The translations under genes were made by a program, and so were the position numbers. A stretch of DNA of 64,000 nucleotides. Source: Isoetes taiwanensis. Taxonomy: Eukaryota; Streptophyta; Lycopodiopsida; Isoetales; Isoetaceae. Each line of letters opens with the position of its first letter. Position 1 is the stretch's first letter. The stretch spans positions 1,118,001-1,182,000 of the forward strand of contig JAJEKV010000113.1 of the NCBI GenBank assembly GCA_021234155.1, written 5' to 3'. Positions 57,006 to 64,000 of the stretch are shown here, in pieces. Under the pieces are notes generated by a model. The model searched no databases, was not told the DNA's origin, and saw only the letters and a program-made list of their open reading frames with translations.

Positions 57006-58430
57006 ATGCCCAAGAGAAGTAAGAAGGATATCCCACCAAGCTCCATCGTAACAAGAAGGGGACCGGTGAGTCAATCTTTGGACTCAAAATTGCAGCAAAA
57101 TTCAATTTCGTTTTCAGATTTGGGAGTAGATGTGGGGTCTAATTCTCAGATCCAGGAGGTTCTGATTCCATTTACCGATCTAGAAGGTAATCCAATTTCG
57201 TTTTTCAAATTGAAGGGAGATTCAATTTCGTTTTTCCAATTTCAAGAAACCCAAGAAGAGGCAGAGATGGCTGTATTACCACATATGGTATGGGGTTTTC
57301 GGACAATGGGGATTCCAAAGTTTGATGATCTGGTGGATCGGGATCCTTTGAAGCATATTGTGAAGTTTGACAGGTATTGCCAGCAATGTAAGTTACCAGC
57401 TGCTGATTACTTGCTTTGGTTTCATAGTTCTTTGCAAAATCCAGTAGAGTAATGGGCACAAACCCAGCCGGATACCATGACATATCAGGAATTAAAGGAA
57501 GCATTCATTGCTAATTATCAAGAAGTCCATGGTAAGGATAAGACTATGGAAAGGTGGACAAATTTCACACAAAAGGAAGATGAATCAATTAGAGAATATA
57601 ATCAGAGGTATATTGCGGTTCTCAAAGTTGTGGTTCATTGGAAGATTGCAAGGAGTCATGAAATGGATATCCAATGGTATGTGAAGGGGCTGAAACGAGC
57701 TATTGCTCATAAGGTGAAGGCTAAACAGCCTACAACATTGCTAGAGGTACAAAAGTATGCTCTCAAGGCTGAAGATAAGTTGTGATACATTCATGAAGTT
57801 GCTGCTCCAGAGCATAAAACAAAGGATATTGCAGCCAAGATTTCTAAACTTACAATTGGTGAGAAGCCAAGGGAGGTTCAGTTTATTACTTGTGAGCATT
57901 GTGGATCTATTGGACATTCTGATACTACATGTAAATTGCTAAAATTCTGCTCAAGATGCCAAATAAAAGGTCATAATGATCAAGAATGTAGGGAGAAGAG
58001 ATTCTTTGAGAGGGCCAATCCGGTATTTGCTGTTATGCAACAAGCACCACCTATTCCTATTCAACCAATGCAAGCAGCACCTATCATGCCACAAGTGCCA
58101 ATGATGCTACAAGCTCCAATTGCCCAACAAGCTCCAATCAGTTCCACACAAATGGTGCAGCCAAAACAGGGACGGTATCCAAGTAAGGCTCATTTGTATT
58201 GCAAGTTATGTGATAAATTCAAGCATGATGAGAGTACTTGTTGGAAAATCCACGGGAAACCAGAATGGGCAACCAACAAGTATCCACCAAGGCAGCAAGT
58301 ATTTGAATCAGTACCTCTTCCTAATAATGATATTCGCATTCAAGATGCAAAGTACATTGATAATCCTCCAGTTAAGGCTCTTATTGAGGAGCTTAAGAAG
58401 CAGAAGAAGGCAAAATCAGTAGCAAATTGA
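57006..58430 (+). pseudogene. Gypsy Gag with three zinc knuckles
   Basis: ATG 57,006 (MPKRSKKDIPPSS). The Gag core follows after an in-frame TAA at 57,450 (ERWTNFTQKEDESIREYNQR, WYVKGLKRAIAHKV). A TGA at 57,783 precedes two adjacent CX2CX4HX4C knuckles, CEHCGSIGHSDTTC and CSRCQIKGHNDQEC. Then comes a Pro/Gln/Ala/Met-rich spacer and a third knuckle, CKLCDKFKHDESTC. All are in one frame, ending TGA at 58,428. Three knuckles are more than the one or two usual for plant gypsy Gag. Confidence 0.8.
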
Positions 58431-59375
58431 GGATTTATTGAGGTGGAGAATGACCCATTTCAGCAAGAACAAGAAATTGGAGAAGTAAATGCGGTTACAA
58501 GATTACAAAAGGTGATCCAAGAACCAAGAGTAGTGCCGATAGTGGAGAAAACTAAGACTTCTTTTTCCAAGGCTTTGACGGGACAAGCTTTGAAGGTATC
58601 AGCACCTAAGAAGATGCAATTCAATGTGCTGCCCACAGAACAGTTTCAGTCTATGGAAGAAAATCCGCCCATATTGATACCTCCTATGGTGGATGAGAAA
58701 ATTCAAAATGAAGATGATGTGATCAGCCAAGTTTTGGCCACTAAAGTTACACTTACTCTTGAGCAATTGATGCATTATTCTCCAAATTTGTTGCAAGAGT
58801 TAAGGGGAAGAACAAAATCATAAATTTCAGTCCAACAAATCATCTCAAATGATACCAATAAGACTAGAATGGAGCCACCAGTCCGGCAATCCAAGGATCC
58901 AGGGCCATTTCTTTGTGATGCGAGTCTTAATGGATATTTAATCAAAGACGCCAACATAGATACTGGCAGCAGAGTGAATGTAATGCCTTACCACATAATG
59001 CTTCAAGTTGGATTGAAAATGATGGAACCGACAACTATGATGCTCAAAGCATTTAATCAAATGAAGGTGCAGCCTATGGGAGTCATAAGAAATGTCTTAT
59101 GCAAGGTATATGAGGTGGAAGCAATCTTGGATTTCATGGTTTTGAAATTTTCAGAGAGTGTGCATGCTGAAACTTATACTTTGTTATTGAGCCATACATG
59201 GTTAGATATCGTACAAGCTGAGACTTCATGGAGGAAGCGTGAAATGAACATCTTTCAAGGAGATCATCCTCTGAAATCAACAAAAGGTACCTTTCTTTGC
59301 AATTCTTCTTTGAGCGGGCCGCAGTTAGAAATCAGCAAAGAGAATGCTATGGTGTCAGGGCAGCAAGGTTTTTAG
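58431..59375 (+). pseudogene. Gypsy protease region
   Basis: It continues in the Gag frame through a spacer (EIGEVNAVTRLQ, then a stop at 58,821). The aspartic protease has active-site loop IDTGSRVNVMPYHIM at about 58,955-59,000 and downstream LLLSHTWLDIVQAETSWRKR. The frame ends at 59,373, and the following 170 bp are in another frame. Confidence 0.75.
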
Positions 59376-59547
59376 TTGTTTTCATGTCTTGGAAGTGGGT
59401 GACAAGGAAGATAAGACTTTGTACAAGTGGTGGTTAAAAGGTACCCAAATTTCAGAAATATGTCATTTACAGCAGGAAGTTGCAGATAAGTATATCCAAA
59501 GACTTGAAAGTATTGGTGAAGGTGAGTTATAAGAGACTCTTGTAAAC

Positions 59548-60051
59548 ATGCAGGAGGAGTCCATTGAAAGACCCATTGCTGAGACTTTATTTCAGCAAGG
59601 TATTGATCAAGATCAAGTAGAGATATTGATTTTGACATCAAGCATGGATTGGGTAAACAGAAATCAGCCCACTATACAAGGACAAATGTATTTTGATGGT
59701 GCATTCTCTAAACTCAAGAATTATGGAGGTGTAGGAGTATTTCTAATATATGGGCATAAGAAGAAGATTGTTACATTGAGTATGCCATGCACTGCAAGCA
59801 GTAATAATGAGGCTGAATATCATGTACTTATTCAAGGAATGACTTTGGCAAAGAAGAAGCATGTTGATTGGTTGACTATTTTTGGAGACTCTTTCTTGGT
59901 GTGTCAACAACTTATGGATCAATTTCAGATTTTAAGTGCTAATTTGAGAGCCTTACATCAACAAGCCATGGATTTGAAGTCCTATTTTCAGCAGTGCATT
60001 GTGGCACATGTTCCAAGAGAACAAAATAGTGTGGTGGATGCTTTAGCATAA
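59548..60051 (+). pseudogene. RNase H domain located before RT
   Basis: A complete-looking RNase HI fold with all four acidic residues: MYFDGAFSK (Asp), SSNNEAEYHVLI (Glu), TIFGDSFLV (Asp) and HVPREQNSVVDALA (Asp). One uninterrupted frame of 167 codons. It would degrade RNA in RNA:DNA hybrids. In most gypsy elements RNase H follows RT; here it precedes RT, as in the minus-strand gypsy at 6.15-6.54 kb. Confidence 0.85.
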
Positions 60052-60057
60052 TCGGCA

Positions 60058-61240
60058 ATGGTGCAAGCAGCTTGGTGGCATGCGCACATTCTGGAGGATG
60101 AGGTGAATCAGATCAGTCCATGTTCACCAGAGTCGTCACATGCACCATATTCATCACAGTCATCACATCCATTACAGTCACCACAGTCATCACACGCACC
60201 ACATTTATCACACTCACCACACTCACCACAGTCACCACATGCACCACATTCATCACAGTTACCACAGTCACCACACTCACCACAGTCACCACATTCATCA
60301 CAATCACCACATTCCGTCAAGAACATCAATATTTCTCCAGGAAATCAAGAAGAATTGGTTACTATTGGAGGAGATCTTACTCAACAGGAGGAACATGATT
60401 TGATATCTTTGTTAAGAGAATTCAGGGATGTTTTGGCAAGAAATTACAAAGAATTGAAAGGCATTCCACCAGAGGTTGTGGTTCATACCATTGATTTGAA
60501 ACAAGGATCAAAACCAGTCCAACAAGCTCAAAGGAGAATGAGTCCAGCCATAGAGGAGCAAGTAAATGTTGAAGTCATGAAGCTTTTGGAGGCGAGATTT
60601 ATTGTACCAGTGCCAAATTCAGATTGGATCAGTTCTATTTGTACAAGTGAGAAAGCTAAATAACTCAATCCGAGTATACATTGATTACAAGGATCTCAAC
60701 AAAGCTACCAAAAGATATCATTTTCCTACACCATTTATAGACATCTTGTTGGATAATGTTGCAGGAAATCAGGCCTATTCTTTCTTGGATGGTTACTCAA
60801 GATATAATCAGATCCAAATCTATCCACCACATCAAGCAATGACGGCTTCTCGAACACCTTTTGGCATCTATGCTTATAAGGTATTACCTTTTGGCCTTAC
60901 AAATGCTCCAGCAAGTTATGACCTATGCTTTTCACGATATTTTAGACTTCTTGAGAGTCTTTATAGATGACTTAACAATATTTTCTAATCCAAGAACGGA
61001 TCACTTGGATCATCTCAGAAAAGTTCTTGAAAGATGCCGATTGTATGACATAAGTTTGAATCCTGCTAAGTGTATTTTCTTCACTAGAGGAGGAAAACTA
61101 TTGGGCAATTATGTTTCAGAAAAGGGGTTACAAGTGGATCAGGTAAGATTGCAGCCTTGGAGAAGGTGAAACCACCTACAAATATATCCCAAGTGAGAAG
61201 CTTATATGGCCAACTCAGTTTTAGTAGGAGGTATTTGCAC
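60058..61240 (+). pseudogene. Gypsy reverse transcriptase, truncated
   Basis: After the repeat linker, LREFRDVLARNYKELKGIPP and VVVHTIDLKQGSKPVQQ form the RT N-terminus. A frameshift at about 60,655 leads to IRVYIDYKDLNKATKRY and LPFGLTNAPASYD. A second shift near 60,940 leads to RVFIDDLTIFSNPRTDHLDH, containing the catalytic FIDD box, and NPAKCIFF. A third, near 61,140, leads to KIAALEKVKPPTNISQVRSL. The frame is ended by the LINE poly(A) tract at 61,241. Confidence 0.85.
60120..60315 (+). repeat. 9-bp minisatellite encoding Ser-Pro-His/Gln linker
   Basis: In-frame TCACCACAT / TCACCACAG / GCACCACAT units encode SPH, SPQ, APH and SSQ tripeptides for about 60 residues between the RNase H and RT domains. 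Such a linker is expected to be unstructured. On the opposite strand it yields spurious Cys/Gly/Asp-rich frames. Confidence 0.85.
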
Positions 61241-62017
61241 TTTTTTTTTTTTTTTTTTTTTTTTTTTGAGAGTAAGAGTAAATTTTTCCATTAATCAAGA
61301 AACACAGAACATAGATCTGCTTTGATCAGCAGATTAAAGCATATCAAAGATCTTTATACATAAACGTCCATCAAAATGTTGTGATGTGAAGTATGAAGAG
61401 TATGTAGCAGAAATTAGACCCTGAGGTGATGTGAATTGGTCAAAAGATACTTGATGAGTAGAGATAGTCTTCCAAAAATGAGATAGTCTTCAAATCGCGA
61501 CCCCAACCAGTAATTAATGTTAAAACCTGAAAGTAACAGCAACCAAAATTCTGCAAGATTAGGAGATACCATTGAGCAATTAATGTCTTAGCAGACTTGG
61601 ATTGGAAGTCAGATACAAGGATGAGGCTACTGGGTCTGAAATGAGAGGGAGTCAAGCTTAGAGTTGAAGAAGGCATAGAAAGAGTCAGCAGATCCAAAGG
61701 TGTAACTACCAGTAGTCTGCTCAGCAATGCTATCCATGCAAGATAGGTCAGATACAGTCAAACAAAGCAAGGAACCAAACAAATCAGCCAGCCAGATGCG
61801 GAGTGTAGTAATCGCTCTCTGAATCTTGAGAATTGTTCCTCACCATGTATCCGTGGTACATGGAGAGGAAATCAAACATAGTGTAGACTTGCACCACTTC
61901 TCTCGCAGAACATTCTTGCAATAGTCGTGGTCCAAATTTTCTTCATTTTGAGGAGAGTTTGTTGAAGAATAGTTTCAGATCAAGATCGGCTTCCCTTTTG
62001 AGTGATTGTCCTCCAAA

Positions 62018-63325
62018 TCACCTATGCTCTTCTTGCATTTCTTCAAGTAGGCTAACATCATCCCCAAAAGCAGCATTAGAATTTATAACATTGAAGTTAG
62101 CTACAAATAAATCAAAAGACCCCCTGAAATGACCAACCAAATCCCATTTTCTGTCATATTTATCAGGTTGCTTCCTTTTGTGAGCTGTAGCAGTAGACTG
62201 AATATCTAGTTGAAAATGCAATTTGATCCAAAAAATCGAGAAATTCTTTTTGCCATAAACTACTCTATTTCTTGCCTTCCAGATATTCCAAAGAGCAATA
62301 AACATGATAGTATTAGCAAAAGTGCAATCATTTTGGACATAAGACAGCAAATTTCCACAGATCCTGTTGGGAAAAAACTGAGCCAGCTTATCATCAAACC
62401 AAGACCAAAAAGAATTAAGCTTAGGGCAGATAAAGATGTGTTCAAGATCTTCCTCCAGATTACAATGAAGCTGGCACAAGGCAGAGATGTTGTCATTCCT
62501 GAGGGAGAGAAGTTGTAAATTAGGAATGCTTTTATTGGCTAACAACCAAATAAAAAAGTTGACCTTGGGGAAGCAATAAGAGTTCCAAACATTATGAAAT
62601 AGAGATTTGGCCTCCTCCATAGTGATAGACCATTTGAGACCAGCTTTGGAATGATTGTCAAAGTTGCTAATAGCAGAATAGATTTGACTGACCTTATATA
62701 AACACTTACCTGCAATGCTCCAATTGGTTGCCTTGGAAACAATATTATTTAACCAAGTCTGAGGAAGGATAGACTTAATATGCAAATAGATCTTTTTATC
62801 ACTAGAAGTGCCATGAACTAAGTTTTTCAGATTGGTCCAAGAGATGAGTTTATTGTTCATATATAGGTCACCAAGGAAAAAGAGGCCATAATCAGACCAT
62901 TTCTTATAAATTCTAGGATGTCTCAAGGCAAGAGTCTTACTAGGATGATTCTTCAGAATTGGATTCCAGAAAATAGTCATTTGCAAGTTAAGATCTTGAG
63001 GATCATCATATACATAGGTAGATTGCACCTTATTCCAAGCCATAATGAAGTTTCTCATAAGAGGGGAAGTGTTTGCACCAGCCTGGAGAACATTAAAACA
63101 GGAGTCAGGTAGAATATGCTCAATTGTAGGATGGCCAACCAGGTGAGAGCGAGAGAGCCAATATCTGATAAAATGAGAGGATGGACCAGCACTATTCATG
63201 AAGGATTTCCAAATGTATTTGCCACCAGCCCGAATGTGCTTGTAGATAAAGATCCTTGCAGCCAAGACCACCATGTTTTTAGGCCTGAAACATAATTCCA
63301 TCCAACTAGATGGGAGCCTTTCCAT
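62018..63325 (-). pseudogene. LINE ORF2 C-terminal part with zf-RVT domain
   Basis: 435 open codons. The segment KVNFFIWLLANKSIPNLQLL, followed by CQLHCNLEEDLEHIFICPKL, is the reverse-transcriptase zinc-binding domain common at the C-terminus of plant L1 ORF2 (Cys-x3-Cys ... His-x4-Cys). The tail ALWNIWKARNRVVYGKK is also typical. The frame overlaps the RT frame in a different phase near 63,200-63,325, so one frameshift separates them. Confidence 0.85.
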
Positions 63326-64000
63326 ATGAACTTTCGATAATCTTTTTCGATCTCGGAATAGATAGACTTAGGGGCCACTAAAGCAGAGGAAAAGTAAATG
63401 TGAGTGCTGGCCAGACGAGTTTGCAATAATAGATCTACCAAAGAAAGGACAAACCACCCTCCGAAATTATTTAGCTTTTTCCTTATTCTGTCAATTATAG
63501 GCTGCCAGAGGCCTTTGAGATTAGGATTGAGAGACAAAGGCATACCTAAAAGAGTGGAGGCATGATGAGTATTAACAACCTTGAGATTAGCAAAGTTTGG
63601 CTGGATATTATCACCAATGATCACACATTTAGCCAAGTTTAGGTGGACCCCAGAAGCAGCTGAAAATTGCTTGATAATGTCAAGAAAGAAGTCAATGTTA
63701 GATATATCAGCATCTAAAAAGGCAAAGGTATCATCAGCATACTGGGATAGAGCTAGGGACTCATCACTATTTGGCAATTTAAGACCTTTAATCATCCCAA
63801 GCTCCTTGAAATGAAGAACAGCCTTTGTGAGCATTTCAGCTACTATCAAGAATAAGTAGGGGGCTAGGGGGCAACCTTGTCTGACTCCTCTAGCAAGAGG
63901 AAAGAATTGGGAGGGGGAGCCATTGATAATGACAGCAGAATAAGAGAAAGAATTCAAACCATGAATAAGAAGCCTTAATTTAGGATGAAACCCAAACTTT
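63196..64000 (-). pseudogene. LINE reverse transcriptase, partial
   Basis: Open from the window edge. It contains GSPSQFFPLARGVRQGCPLA, the L1-type RT motif with RQG, then ALSQYADDTFAF, the catalytic YADD box, and LGMPLSLNPNLKGLW. These define non-LTR reverse transcriptase for target-primed integration. The endonuclease and the N-terminal RT lie beyond 64,000. The frame is lost near 63,290. Confidence 0.88.

Larger units (their letters stand above)
56483..61240 (+). mobile_element. Second Ty3/gypsy retrotransposon, interrupted by a LINE
   Basis: Plus-strand element with a candidate 5' LTR, Gag with three CCHC knuckles, protease, an RNase H domain, a Ser-Pro-His repeat linker and RT. It is cut at 61,240 by LINE insertion, so the conventional RNase H, integrase and 3' LTR are not seen. 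Gag through protease stays in a single frame despite several stop codons, which suggests decay mainly by substitution. The domain order matches the gypsy at 1-11 kb, but the two are diverged. Confidence 0.8.
61241..64000 (-). mobile_element. L1-type LINE, 3' portion, inserted in the gypsy element
   Basis: The plus strand shows 27 consecutive T at 61,241-61,267, the poly(A) end of a minus-strand LINE. Upstream (higher coordinates) are a zf-RVT domain and an RT domain. The element's 5' part is outside the window. The insertion interrupts the gypsy RT at 61,240. 61,268-62,017 is the 3' untranslated region without recognised features. Confidence 0.85.

Noticed and set aside
60108-60329. Cys-Gly-Asp repeat proteins on the minus strand
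   Set aside because: Antisense translation of the in-frame TCACCACAT minisatellite of the gypsy polyprotein.

Overview
The window looks like nuclear DNA of a large, repeat-rich land-plant genome. It holds Ty3/gypsy and Ty1/copia LTR retrotransposons, an L1-type LINE, a hAT and a PIF/Harbinger DNA transposon, tRNA-derived SINE candidates, two megabase-genome-style minisatellite arrays and only remnants of host genes (a pentatricopeptide-repeat fragment, a decayed homologue of the Pol III factor subunit BDP1, and one unrecognised spliced gene). The style of the PPR fragment (IDMYVKCG, GREIHNEVLQQG) recalls the expanded families of ferns and other seed-free vascular plants, but that placement is inference.

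Layout. 1-11,059: a minus-strand Ty3/gypsy element whose long direct repeats (1-2,553 and 8,507-11,059) both carry the gag start codon, so two elements lie head to tail and share one LTR. Domain order is Gag-PR-RNaseH-RT-RNaseH-INT. 11,081-14,845: non-coding, with a tRNA-SINE candidate abutting a Helitron-like 5' end. 14,846-17,600: decayed BDP1-like gene (minus), whose 5' end (17,052-17,999) recurs at 54,559-55,507. 18,000-20,900: decayed sequence with a gypsy integrase fragment and a T/G-rich tandem repeat. 20,928-28,540: compound GA/TG/AG microsatellite, two arrays of a 19-bp minisatellite and, between them, a 1-kb palindrome.

29,621-35,844 is a complete-looking hAT element: matching 8-bp target duplications, CAGGG termini, many subterminal copies of a CpG-rich palindrome, a BED-finger remnant and a DUF659-type transposase that loses its C-terminal half. 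In place of the lost part lies a minus-strand segment with an intact protein-kinase reading frame. This is the most unusual object in the window. 35,960-36,510 is a PPR pseudogene.

38,578-43,834 is a young Ty1/copia element (348-bp LTRs differing at 3 sites, TSD AAACC). 44,183-44,874 holds three exons of an unrecognised gene; its two introns share an almost identical internal layout with paired 14-bp palindromes. 45,590-51,590 is a purine-rich non-coding block between 154-bp direct repeats. 51,600-54,300 is a PIF/Harbinger remnant. 56,483-61,240 is a second, plus-strand gypsy element, also with RNase H ahead of RT, interrupted at 61,241 by the poly(A) end of a minus-strand L1-type LINE that runs off the window.

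The host genes form no common pathway. Most frameshifts here, and most differences between near-identical repeat copies, fall at or next to CpG, which raises the possibility of methylation-related base-calling errors; calls of 'broken' gene should be read with that in mind.
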